This document shows, piece by piece, positions 1 to 7,836 of a stretch of DNA of 64,000 nucleotides. Each line of letters begins with the position of its first letter. Within the stretch, counting starts at the first letter, position 1. Under the pieces are notes generated by a model. That model saw only the letters and a program-made list of their open reading frames with translations, had not been told where the DNA came from and did not search any database. Both the position numbers and the translations under genes were made by a program. The DNA is from Streptomyces griseus subsp. griseus (GTDB lineage Bacteria; Actinomycetota; Actinomycetes; Streptomycetales; Streptomycetaceae), in NCBI RefSeq assembly GCF_003610995.1, contig NZ_CP032543.1:3968001-4032000 (forward strand), given 5' to 3'.

Positions 1-2
1 GG

Positions 3-248
3 GTCTGGGGCGTCTGGGCCGTCACCGCGGGCGTGGTCCAGCTCGTCGTCGGCGCCGCCCGCCGCCAACTCGGCGGCCAGTGGGCGATGATCGCCAGCGG
101 GGCCATCTCCACACTCGCCGGTGCCTCGTTCGTCGCCCAGGCGGGCACGGGCGACGCCTCCCTGACCAACCTCGCCGGCTACGCGTTCCTCGGCGGCGTC
201 TTCTTCCTGGTCTCCGCCCTCCGCCTGGGACGGGCCCGCAGGATGTGA
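3..248 (+). CDS. DUF308/HdeD-like membrane protein, C-terminal part
   Basis: This is the last ~81 residues of a protein whose start lies left of the window; the frame is open to the edge. Three hydrophobic stretches with short charged turns are visible: a WAVTAGVVQLVVGAA helix, a MIASGAISTLAGASFVAQAG helix and a YAFLGGVFFLVSALRLG helix. It ends in a basic RARRM tail. The pattern (G-W-A-V-T-G then R-R, then W-x-x-I-x-S-G) resembles the repeated units of DUF308/HdeD-type integral membrane proteins. Function in Streptomyces is unknown. It is on the chromosomal side of the integrated element, so it is a host gene. The family call is by pattern only. Confidence 0.6.
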   Translation, partial: VWGVWAVTAGVVQLVVGAARRQLGGQWAMIASGAISTLAGASFVAQAGTGDASLTNLAGYAFLGGVFFLVSALRLGRARRM

Positions 249-821
249 CGCGTCGCCCGGACGAGACCGTCGGCGTCGGGTGAGCCGAGGATCAGAAGTC
301 GGCGGGGTCGAGCTCCTCATCCCGGCCGCTCGGTCCTTCTTCGCCCAGGTGCTGGGCCGGGATCTCCGAGGGCTGGGTGCAGCGCCGGACGGCGCATGCG
401 GGTGTCGGCGGCCGATCGCGCACTGTGGGAGGAGATCGTCGACGAGAGAACGCCCCTGCCCGCCACGCCGGTCGAAGAGGATGACGACATGATCACCTTC
501 GCAGAGCAGGAGGCCGACCGCAGTTGCCGGGCAGGCGAAGACAGCTGGTCCGCCGGTGACGCCCGGCCTCTGCTCGATCTCGCCCAGCCGACCGGCGGCT
601 TCACTCTTCCCCGCCTTCCGGCCCAGCGCCCGGGCCCACTCGACTCGGAGCACTCCCGTCGAGCGGGCAGCGGCCTCCACAGCGCTGCGCTGCCGGTCCT
701 GGGAACTCGGACTGTGCGTCGGCTGCAGCCAGATGACACGCCGGTACGGGCCGAACGCGACCACGTACCGCAAGGTTTGCCGGGCCGTCCTCAACGGGCG
801 CCGAGCGGAACTGCAACCGCC
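249..821. other. No confident gene, chromosomal left flank
   Basis: This stretch between the membrane protein and the tRNA-type hairpin holds no reading frame I would defend. Several frames stay open, as expected at this GC content, but none has a convincing ribosome binding site and family signature. A short minus-strand frame ending at 292 (final residues EELDPADF) has acidic, Streptomyces-like composition and could be the remnant of a truncated gene. I cannot identify it. Confidence 0.4.
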
Positions 822-863
822 AACGTCGAAGGCCCCCACCGCAAGTGGTGGGGGCCTTCGACG
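822..863 (-). terminator. Hairpin downstream of tRNA-Ser site, left copy
   Basis: A near-perfect inverted repeat: arm 822-840 pairs with 845-863 around a short GCAAG-type loop. It lies immediately outside the left attachment repeat and is oriented to end transcripts of a minus-strand tRNA. Before integration of the element it would have followed the tRNA-Ser gene now at 20235-20322. A second hairpin of nearly the same sequence lies inside the element at 20174-20215; the two differ at paired positions, so the stem is preserved. Confidence 0.7.
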
Positions 864-938
864 TATTGCCCGGTGAGAGCAATGGCGGAGGATACGAGAT
901 TCGAACTCGTGAGGGGTTGCCCCCAACACGCTTTCCAA
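855..938. repeat. attL, 84-bp attachment-site repeat
   Basis: Bases 855-938 are identical to 20207-20290. The left copy contains the 3' half of tRNA-Ser(GGA) up to and including the anticodon loop, then switches to unrelated sequence at 939. The right copy continues into the intact tRNA. This is the signature of site-specific integration of a tyrosine-recombinase element into a tRNA 3' end, with the duplicated core marking the left boundary. Confidence 0.93.
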
Positions 939-1496
939 CTCTGCATGTCCGTGTTCATCCTGGTTCGTTCGCGTCCACCCACCAGCTCACGGGCAGGCCT
1001 GCCGGGAAGATTGAACGACCGCGTACGGCTGTGAACGAGACTACAGATGAGACTGTGCCGGCTCCCGGAGGTCTAGTGGTAGCGCATCGACTTTTGCGGA
1101 TCTTGCGCTTCTCTTCCTTGGCTTCCTTCTCCTCGCGTTGTGCGACTCCATAGGCCGACCAGGGGCCCTGATGCTTCGCGCAACGAGACGTGCCGAGTCA
1201 CTGCCGGGTTCCGGCACGCGGCGCCACCTGTGGTGCGTACGCCGCACCTTGGTTGAGACGCCACTCTGAACTCCCTACCCATGGGTCAGGTAACTCCTGA
1301 CCTGAGGGAAGTTTCTTCACAGCGCTAGCGCCAGGAAAGGCGTATGCGCGATGCACAGAAACACGCTTCGGCAACCGTCGTCGAGACGAATGGAAAGCTC
1401 CAGCTGTCATGCTCAGAGGAGGAGGCCGCAGGGGTATCACGTCGTGACGGCTTCCTAGACCGCGTCGCGGAGTCTGCCAGCCACCGTAGTCACGAC
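939..1496. other. Left end of element, no confident gene
   Basis: A 558-bp stretch between attL and the first cargo gene. It contains a candidate integrase arm site (1037-1055), two GC-rich dyads near 1188-1250, and a perfect short hairpin at 1284-1302 (GGTCAGG, 5-nt loop, CCTGACC) that could be an operator or the terminator of the minus-strand cargo operon. I see no supported coding sequence. Confidence 0.5.
1037..1055. repeat. Candidate integrase arm-type site, left
   Basis: GAGACT-ACAGAT-GAGACT-G: two direct GAGACT hexamers six bases apart. The same 19-bp arrangement with two differences, at the seventh and last bases, occurs at 20153-20171 near the other end. The two copies lie in the same orientation, about 99 bp inside attL and 36 bp inside attR. 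Tyrosine integrases of this type bind paired arm sites flanking the core, which fits the position. The role is inferred. Confidence 0.5.
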
Positions 1497-2156
1497 CTAG
1501 TTCCACATCAGGTGAGGGCTGGCGCGGTCGCCTTCAGTCAATGTGCGGTCACCTATATGTCGTGTGGCACTGGCGGAGAAGTAGCTGCGGTGAGCTGCCC
1601 ACAGGTCGGCGTAGAAGTGCCGGAATAGGAAGTCGGCGAATCTCCCGACATGCATGGGAGCAGCGCAAGCAATCCGGCAATGAGACGAGTTGATTGTCAG
1701 GTGCGAGGCTGGATGCCCGGGCGCGGCTGAGGCTGGGTCGTAGTCAAAGCGCACCGCTGAGTGCAACACCATACTGGTGGGATCGGATTCTATGTGTAGG
1801 TCCAAAACATCCAAGATGGGGTCGATGCGCAACATCTCGGCGTCTAGCCTGTACGGGCAAGGTATGTAGGCGAGACGGTGCCCAGCAATGTCTCCTCCTT
1901 CCACGTCATATGTGATCTGCAAGAGCGCACCGTCAAACAGGAGTGCAGAATAGGCTCCTGCCTCAGCCCACCGTCGGTAATCCTGCAGACTGGGATCGCC
2001 GCGGTTAACAAGGAAGGGGATTGTGGGGTCCAGGGCATTCCATGAAACTCGAGCGCCTTTGATGGAAACCGTATTGGCGAAAACGGCGATATCTGAACCC
2101 AGTAGGTAGTCAAGGAAATTGACAATATCGTCACGAACCGATCTAGGCGTCGTCAC
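1497..2156 (-). CDS. DUF2290-family protein, partner of the SF1 helicase
   Basis: A 219-residue soluble protein. The C-terminal half has the pattern I associate with DUF2290: H-L-T-I-N at 152-156, C-R-I-A at 160-163, then a helix GRFADFLFRHFYADLW at 171-186. Its start overlaps the last 14 bases of the upstream helicase gene, so the two are translationally coupled and probably act together. DUF2290 proteins paired with helicases are, as I recall, listed among candidate antiphage systems; I cannot confirm this here. No catalytic motif is visible. Base composition is less GC-rich than the element backbone, consistent with separate acquisition. Family call moderate, function inferred. Confidence 0.6.
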   Translation of the reverse strand: MTTPRSVRDDIVNFLDYLLGSDIAVFANTVSIKGARVSWNALDPTIPFLVNRGDPSLQDYRRWAEAGAYSALLFDGALLQITYDVEGGDIAGHRLAYIPCPYRLDAEMLRIDPILDVLDLHIESDPTSMVLHSAVRFDYDPASAAPGHPASHLTINSSHCRIACAAPMHVGRFADFLFRHFYADLWAAHRSYFSASATRHIGDRTLTEGDRASPHLMWN

Positions 2157-4293
2157 TCGGGAGCTCTTCCCTGAGTTTCCTCATCAACCGCGTGCGTATG
2201 GCCGGCGGGATTTCGTCCAGATCGATCTCATCCGCTTCGTATGCCTCCAGGAACATCTGGAGCCCCTCGGCCGCCCGTTTCGCCTTCCCGGAATTGTTGC
2301 CAGATTGGTCACTATGCAGATGCCGTATCTGCGCTAGTGATTGGCGACTTGGGATATTGAATTCCAGCTGGAAATTTTTTTCCCGAACGGTTTCGATCTC
2401 TCGGGCCACCACATCCATGGCGTCCCCGTATCCCGTGATGCGAACCCAGGCGCGACTGCGTGTGATGGCGGTGAAAAGAGTATTTCGGCGCGTAACGGTG
2501 TTGAAATTGCTGGCTGCATTCTGAGAGTCGACAACATAGACCATAGGGGCTTCATTGCCTTTTGCGCGAAAAATGTGCGCAAGAGCTACGGAGCCGCGTA
2601 CGAAGACCGTGTCCACGCTCGTGTTGACACCGACGAGGTGTGACGGAATGCCGTGCTCCTGAAGCGTTCGCATGAGTCGAGGCGCTCGCGACTTTGCGCG
2701 GTAAACATCCGGCAAGACAATCAAAATGTCGTCATGCTCAAGCTCGTCCTCGGTGAGGCTCTTTTTGATATCCTGAGCTACCCAAATATCTTGCGACTCT
2801 TGACTATCAAATCTTTGCATAACGACCGCGTCGTCAACAGAGACGTGGTCTCGGAAGTAGGAGGGGGCGCTGTCATGCTTGCGCTCCAAAGTCACCGGGG
2901 ATCCTAGGGCAAGCTCGCCATGCACTGTCTCGTACCCAATGTCGTCCCAGAGCTCAGGATTGTCGAAATGTTGCAGAAGGCCGCCTTTTCGGTAGACACC
3001 GATACCAAGGGCATGTGCGGTGGCCAGCGCCCATGGTGTATTTCGATAGCAGACCGGTAGGACAATATCTTTCTTGGGCTCGTTATCTCGATTAACGATA
3101 GAGACCAGGCTTTGACCTTCCGGGCCAGTCCCAAATAGTTCATCCGTGCTCGGCATTGCGGACTCAGAGAGTTTTTGCAGTTCATCGAATCCCCAAACAA
3201 TCCGCTTGGGGGATCTTGTGAAATGGTAGATCAATTGAAAGAACTCGGGAGGGAGGTCTTGCGCTTCATCGATGAGTACGGCATCGAAAATTGGTTCGGG
3301 GTTGGATGCTTTGACGATCGTCAGAAGTTCACGACAAACTCCCTGGAATGCATTGTCCATTCCATAAGTGGCCCTGGCGTAACTGAAGTCCCGCGGTGTG
3401 GTCCCAGCGGCCCGGGCCATCTCGCTGTACATGCCTGCGCGAGAAGCAGACCCCCACGAGTGTAGAATCTGCAGGTAGTTTTCATCGGGGCGGTCGTTGC
3501 GATACTCAAACGTAAACCTGGCAATCAGATCTTCGATCTGCTGATACAGGGCGCGGGAGTAGTACGTCACGGCGATATGCCACTCTGGGTGCTGAGTATG
3601 CAGGTAAGCGGCCTTCAACGCCAAAACTACTGTCTTTCCTGAACCTGCCAAGCCGCGGATTCTCTGAGGGCCCTGTGGTGTTTCGATGGCAGCAGACTTC
3701 TGCCACTGGTCCAGATTCGCTATTCCAGCCTCGATGATTTTTAGGACTGCACCACGCGAGGTAGTTCCCTCGACTGAAGATCGCTTCTTAGCCGGTTTGA
3801 TTGTGCTGACGCGCTGCAAAGCACCTTGCACTGCACGTTCGAGGGGCTCATCGATTCCCGGAAGCTGCATGATTTCGGCAGCGACGTCCTGCAAGTCGCA
3901 GTAGATGGCCCCGTCAGCATCGAGGTCTGGAGAATTGACGGGACCGGGGAAAACAGTCACCGTTGTGATGTCCACGGCTAGCGTGCGTCGCCTGCGGAGA
4001 GAGCGATGTTTGCTGAGCGTGCTGTCCAACACATCGTACAAGCGGTCCTGTTGCGCTTGAATGGCTGCCCAATCCGGGGCGGTACGAGGGATGGACTCTG
4101 CGAGCAGGAACGCCACAACGCCGTGAGAACGGCTGACCATCAACGCATCAACCTCGACGTTCTCCTCTGCAGTTGCGAGCACGGGATAGCCGAGATACAC
4201 CGTCCCTTCATCAGTGACTGTACGCAGTTGATCCGCCAGGAGCGAGGCACGGATTCGGTCTCGGCTCTCGCCGTAAACAACCTGTAGCGGCAT
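2143..4293 (-). CDS. SF1 (UvrD/Rep-like) helicase with degenerate nuclease-like N-terminus
   Basis: A 716-residue ATPase/helicase. Walker A GLAGSGKT is at 214-221 and Walker B with Q-D (LIDEAQDL) at 340-347. A YRN box sits at 416-418, an AKGNE segment at 577-581 and an A-I-T-R-S-R box at 609-614: the SF1A helicase core. Residues 25-70 (Y-L-G-Y-P, E-V-D-A-L-M-V, G-V-V-A-F-L-L-A) resemble the beta-sheet of a NERD/PD-(D/E)xK nuclease, but the usual E-x-K is replaced by L-A-E, so nuclease activity is doubtful. The SD sequence AAGGGGAG lies 11 bases before the ATG at 4293. It leads a two-gene operon with the DUF2290 gene and is divergent from the caspase operon. Confidence 0.85.
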   Translation of the reverse strand: MPLQVVYGESRDRIRASLLADQLRTVTDEGTVYLGYPVLATAEENVEVDALMVSRSHGVVAFLLAESIPRTAPDWAAIQAQQDRLYDVLDSTLSKHRSLRRRRTLAVDITTVTVFPGPVNSPDLDADGAIYCDLQDVAAEIMQLPGIDEPLERAVQGALQRVSTIKPAKKRSSVEGTTSRGAVLKIIEAGIANLDQWQKSAAIETPQGPQRIRGLAGSGKTVVLALKAAYLHTQHPEWHIAVTYYSRALYQQIEDLIARFTFEYRNDRPDENYLQILHSWGSASRAGMYSEMARAAGTTPRDFSYARATYGMDNAFQGVCRELLTIVKASNPEPIFDAVLIDEAQDLPPEFFQLIYHFTRSPKRIVWGFDELQKLSESAMPSTDELFGTGPEGQSLVSIVNRDNEPKKDIVLPVCYRNTPWALATAHALGIGVYRKGGLLQHFDNPELWDDIGYETVHGELALGSPVTLERKHDSAPSYFRDHVSVDDAVVMQRFDSQESQDIWVAQDIKKSLTEDELEHDDILIVLPDVYRAKSRAPRLMRTLQEHGIPSHLVGVNTSVDTVFVRGSVALAHIFRAKGNEAPMVYVVDSQNAASNFNTVTRRNTLFTAITRSRAWVRITGYGDAMDVVAREIETVREKNFQLEFNIPSRQSLAQIRHLHSDQSGNNSGKAKRAAEGLQMFLEAYEADEIDLDEIPPAIRTRLMRKLREELPSDDA

Positions 4294-4859
4294 GCGCGAC
4301 GCAACTCCCCTTTGGTCGTGCGGCCATGAAGCTAGCCCGACGCTAGCCTCGCCCGCGCTAAGTACGACTCATCCTAAGCAAAGGTGCGAGGAGTAGCGGG
4401 TGTTGTGCCGTCATGCGAGTAAAAATTTTTCAGGAGAGACGCGCCGCAGCGCGCTTGTCGACCTCACCCACACAGAGGCTCGATGTCAGCTCCAGGACGC
4501 TCCCAGTAGCGCGGCGTGAAGGCCAGGATCGCGCAACATTCTTGAGCAGTCATCAGCCAAAAGCGTCGTTTGTGTTGATTGATAGTCATTTGAGCACTAG
4601 TTCGACCTGTGATCCGCCTGAGTGACTGCTTCCAGGCGGGAGTGAATGCAACGGGGCGATCGTCTGGGCATCAGGCGGCGCTACAAGTGAGAGGGCCGGC
4701 GCAGGGGCCCGCCTGAGCTCACCAGGAGGAGGTGCGTAGCTGCCGGTCGCCGCGCTGGGATGGGGAGTGCCTCCGCCCGCTGCAGCCAAGTCGGTGCAAA
4801 CTGTGCTGTCCAGAACTAGAGTTGAGGTACTAGTCCCGCAGTTGAGCCAGGGGTAGACG
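4294..4859. other. Divergent promoter region of the cargo operons
   Basis: A 566-bp gap between the minus-strand helicase operon and the plus-strand Pepco-caspase operon. It must hold both promoters. It includes an AT-rich palindrome AAAAATTTTT near 4423-4432 and two closely spaced GCTAGCC repeats near 4331-4350. I could not fix a good -35/-10 pair for either direction, and no coding sequence is supported. Confidence 0.4.
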
Positions 4860-5201
4860 ATGGAGCATGGTGTAGAAGATCTTGGCGAACCGGCACTCTC
4901 CTTTTGGGTGGCGGCCGGTGAAGGGACGGGTGGCGGTGACGCAATGGGCCTGTTCGGTAACGGCAACGACGGCGAAGCTGTACTGCGGTCGATTCCCGTA
5001 GGCCCGCTGCGCAAGAATCTCGCCGAAACAATTGACAGTCTGCAGCAAGTGTTTGCTGATATTGCCGATAGGCCAGGAACGCTCTCCCTGAGCGAAGCGC
5101 AACTCACCTTTCAAGTCACTGCCACCGGTGGTATTCAATTGATTGGCACGGGACAGATGCAGAGTGGACGAGGTCTCACCCTCACATTTAAGCGACAGTA
5201 G
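4860..5201 (+). CDS. Small Pepco-like partner of the caspase
   Basis: A 113-residue protein. After a short variable N-terminus come a strand (ALSFWVAAGEG), a long central helix (IPVGPLRKNLAETIDSLQQV) and a C-terminal beta pair (LTFQVTATGGIQLIGTG, then LTLTFKRQ). This helix-then-strands layout ending in F-K-R resembles the Pepco class of constant components described next to peptidases in bacterial conflict systems; the name is from memory. The stop is 5 bases before the caspase start, so they form an operon. It is likely a regulator or adaptor of the protease. SD AGGGGT lies 6 bases upstream of the ATG. No catalytic residues are evident. Confidence 0.55.
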   Translation: MEHGVEDLGEPALSFWVAAGEGTGGGDAMGLFGNGNDGEAVLRSIPVGPLRKNLAETIDSLQQVFADIADRPGTLSLSEAQLTFQVTATGGIQLIGTGQMQSGRGLTLTFKRQ

Positions 5202-5206
5202 GATTA

Positions 5207-6703
5207 GTGATTCAGCACAAGGCTCTGTTGATCGGTGCTAGTGATTACGATGACCCAGTGATCACGCCACTTCCCTTCGTGCCGGGAGACTTGCAGAGAA
5301 TGAAAACTGCACTTCTTCGGCGGGGATTCAATGCGGTCGAAATTGCCACGTCTAAGCGAGGTGTAACGCCTAATTTTGTCAATGGCAGAGTCGCCGACTT
5401 CTTGTGGCGCGCTCAACCGGGAGACGCGCTACTTGTTATGCTGAGCGGTCATGGGCTTCATTTTGAGGGCGCCGACTACCTCGTACCGGAAGATGCCCAT
5501 TTTCGAACGTCGGCGATTGATAAAAGTTGCATTAAAATAGATTGGGTCAAGGAACTTGAAGAGTCGCCTGCCGGACAGATAATTTTCCTGATCGATGCTT
5601 GTCGAGAAGGGATCGATCGGGCAGCGATGGCTCCTCCGCCCGGGGTTCGGCAGTGGAGTAATCGTAAGGTTGCGGCCTCTTTGCGCCGGAAGGTTGCGTA
5701 CGTTTATGCTTGTTCACCGGCACAAGTTGCGCTATTCGTGCGCGATTCTGATGTCTCTTCTAGCAAAGAGGGGGCCGCTGTAACGGGGCAGTCCTTTAGC
5801 ATCTTCTCGCGAGCTGTTAGTGATTTGGTCAGCGATGACGAGCTGAGCAATCTGGAGCAGTTTGAGGTGGCGGTGCAGGAGCGAATCGATGCCACGCATC
5901 GCGCCTTCGGGAAAGGTGGCAGCTCTCAGAAGGTGCGAATTGTTACTGATGCGAAAAAGAGCTCCTTTTCTATTTTTCCCGGCCCGATGGATGCGCCTTC
6001 GCGCTCTCTTCCTCGGCAGAAGCCAACTGCCGAGGAAGAGGCCCGAGTGCCCCTCAGTGGGGCCGTGCCAGTTCAGTCAGTGTGGCCGCTGCCCTTTGGG
6101 CAAACATCATCCTCGCCTCCATCTCGTCAGATAGGCGGGGTAAGTCCGCCTTCTCGTGGATCTCGGCAGGAACGGAAGCACACTTCCCCCTCACGCGCGC
6201 CTCATATGGGATTGACTCCCCCCGCTGACTCGTTGCCCGACCTGCGCAGTCCTGCGCATCGGACTGAAAGGGAGCTCCTGAAGCTCGCGCTACAGAAGCC
6301 TGCATTGGTTCCCGAATTCGACGGATATGCGGAAGCGGAATTCACGGCGGCGCCGTACGCTGCTGTCTATCGATGCATTCTGGCTGTCGGGGGTGTGGGT
6401 AGTCGGCAGGTGGACTACTTGGCGCGTATTCGCAACGCTGCACCTAACGAAAAAGTGCGAGAACTTCTCTTTGAGCTGGCGGTAGAGCCAATGCACGGGA
6501 AGAAGATCGGACGCGATTATGCTGGTATGCAATTGGCTCAGGTGCGTATCAGATCGGTTGGGCGACGCGTGGATCATCTGCAATCATCGCTGGCAAAAAT
6601 CGAACGCGAATCTGGGGAACCGTCGGCTGAGCTGATGACAGAAATCTGGACACTGCAGCAATACCTCCAAGCGTTGCGCCAGAAGGGTGCTGATGCGCTT
6701 TGA
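5207..6703 (+). CDS. Caspase-like protease fused to a DnaG C-terminal (DnaB-binding) domain
   Basis: A 498-residue protein. Residues 1-250 form a C14/caspase-like peptidase with strand ALLIGASDYD, catalytic His82 in LSGHG and catalytic Cys132 in FLIDACREG. Residues ~255-350 are a Ser/Pro-rich linker. Residues ~352-498 look like the helicase-binding domain of actinobacterial DnaG primase: ERELLKLALQKPALV, then FDGY-EFT-PYAAVY, ELAVEP, YAGMQLAQVR, and a final LQQYLQALRQKGADAL. The other primase domains (zinc finger, TOPRIM) are absent. The GTG start at 5207 is 5 bases after the Pepco-like gene. The DnaG-like part would dock on DnaB at replication forks; proteolysis of a replisome or phage component is inference. 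Confidence 0.85.
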   Translation: MIQHKALLIGASDYDDPVITPLPFVPGDLQRMKTALLRRGFNAVEIATSKRGVTPNFVNGRVADFLWRAQPGDALLVMLSGHGLHFEGADYLVPEDAHFRTSAIDKSCIKIDWVKELEESPAGQIIFLIDACREGIDRAAMAPPPGVRQWSNRKVAASLRRKVAYVYACSPAQVALFVRDSDVSSSKEGAAVTGQSFSIFSRAVSDLVSDDELSNLEQFEVAVQERIDATHRAFGKGGSSQKVRIVTDAKKSSFSIFPGPMDAPSRSLPRQKPTAEEEARVPLSGAVPVQSVWPLPFGQTSSSPPSRQIGGVSPPSRGSRQERKHTSPSRAPHMGLTPPADSLPDLRSPAHRTERELLKLALQKPALVPEFDGYAEAEFTAAPYAAVYRCILAVGGVGSRQVDYLARIRNAAPNEKVRELLFELAVEPMHGKKIGRDYAGMQLAQVRIRSVGRRVDHLQSSLAKIERESGEPSAELMTEIWTLQQYLQALRQKGADAL

Positions 6704-6793
6704 GTTCTCATGTTGATCGCAAGCGCTGTACGCCTCTGTCGTCGGGGTATTATTCTACGATGCCCTATCGGGGGGCGCTTCGAAGGGGGAGGG

Positions 6794-7267
6794 ATGTCGG
6801 AGAAGGTCAACCCTCGCGGAACGTTCCTGCAAATCGCTGAGGCCCTACGTGCTCAGATTTCTGATGATCAAGCCATGAAGACACTTCCACGACTTGCTGA
6901 TGTTATGCGTGATAATCAGGTCTCCCGCGGCGTAGCGTTGCGGGCGTTTGCTATTCTTCGCGCTGAAGGCATTGCTGAACCAGTCCCGGGCGGCCGGTGG
7001 CGAGTCGTGCGCCCTGGAAGGCAGGAAGAAGGGCGCCGAATTGCCCTTGCTGATCGTATTATCGAGGTCTTCTCAAAAGACGATCTGCGGGTTGGGCAGC
7101 TTTTCCCGAGTACAGCGGAACTCAGCGCTCGGTTCGGTGTCTCGCGGCCAACTGTGAGCAAGGCTCTCCACAAGCTGGAATCCGTCGGCCTGCTGTCCGA
7201 GGCTCGGCAAGGCAAGCAGCGCACCGTGCGGGCGCTGCCGAAGCGAACGGAGTCTCCGGAATCTTGA
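6794..7267 (+). CDS. Tandem GntR-type winged-helix regulator
   Basis: A 157-residue protein made of two GntR-like winged helix-turn-helix domains, about residues 10-73 and 83-147. The second has the classic pattern LFPSTAELSARFGVSRPTVS-ALHKLES-G-L. There is no effector-binding domain. I start it at the ATG at 6794, which follows a strong SD (AAGGGGGAGGG), rather than at upstream frames. In pSAM2 a GntR protein, KorSA, silences the conjugation and replication genes; position next to a Nudix/Pif-like gene suggests a similar role here, but the tandem architecture differs. The TTGA overlap with the next gene implies translational coupling. Confidence 0.75.
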   Translation: MSEKVNPRGTFLQIAEALRAQISDDQAMKTLPRLADVMRDNQVSRGVALRAFAILRAEGIAEPVPGGRWRVVRPGRQEEGRRIALADRIIEVFSKDDLRVGQLFPSTAELSARFGVSRPTVSKALHKLESVGLLSEARQGKQRTVRALPKRTESPES

Positions 7268-7836
7268 AGACCACGCGATTGACCGAGTGGGCGTATCCCC
7301 TCGCGGAGAAGCTGCTTGCCGAGCCGTTGCCGCGTCGGTGGGCGCATTGCCAGGGTGTGGCTGAGCGGGCCCGAACCCTTGCCCCGATCCTCGGAGACAA
7401 TGCCGAGCTGCTGGAGGCCGCGGCTGTTCTGCACGACATTGGGTACGCGCCCGACTTGGCCGAGACTGGCTTTCACCCACTGGATGGCGCGCGGTACCTC
7501 CGGGATGTCGCGCACGCGGACGAGCGCATCGTGTCCCTGGTCGCTCACCACTCCTGTGCGTGGATGGAAGCCGAAGCGCGCGGGATGCGCGACGAGCTGG
7601 AAGCCGAGTTCCCGCGCGAGCACCCTGAGCTTGCAGACGCGCTCTGCTACTGCGACATGAACACCACGCCAGACGGCACGTCGACCAACCCGGTGGACCG
7701 GGTGAACGAGATCGCCGGCCGGTACGGGCCCGACAGCCTCATCGGTACGTTCATCCGGCGTGCGGAACCGGAGATCCTCGCCTGCACTGCGCGGGTCGTG
7801 CTGCGGCTCGCAGAGGTCAAGCGTCAGCCGATGTAG
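7264..7836 (+). CDS. HD-domain phosphohydrolase-like protein
   Basis: A 190-residue protein with the HD metal-binding signature: His28 in a helix after RRWAH, His57-Asp58 in AVLHDIGY, a His95-His96 pair, and Asp131. This fits an HD-superfamily nucleotide or phosphate hydrolase; the substrate cannot be told. It begins at a TTG that overlaps the stop of the GntR gene by four bases and converges with the Nudix gene, the two ends overlapping by 13 bases. HD proteins are common companions in AICE regulatory modules, role unknown. Confidence 0.75.
   Translation: MKTTRLTEWAYPLAEKLLAEPLPRRWAHCQGVAERARTLAPILGDNAELLEAAAVLHDIGYAPDLAETGFHPLDGARYLRDVAHADERIVSLVAHHSCAWMEAEARGMRDELEAEFPREHPELADALCYCDMNTTPDGTSTNPVDRVNEIAGRYGPDSLIGTFIRRAEPEILACTARVVLRLAEVKRQPM

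Noticed and set aside
396..1034. Plus-strand frame crossing attL
   Set aside because: Runs through the tRNA-derived attachment core and hairpin, so it cannot be a native gene.
1069..1154. tRNA-like start (GGAGGTCTAGTGGTAGCGCATCG...)
   Set aside because: The D-arm-like piece is suggestive, but the anticodon stem does not pair and there is no T-arm GTTCGA, so at most a decayed fragment.
1344..1628. 94-codon plus-strand frame opposite the DUF2290 gene
   Set aside because: Overlaps the supported minus-strand gene and has no recognisable features.
4586..5107. Minus-strand frame opposite the Pepco-like gene
   Set aside because: Low-complexity Ser/Pro composition; antisense to a gene fixed by operon spacing with the protease.
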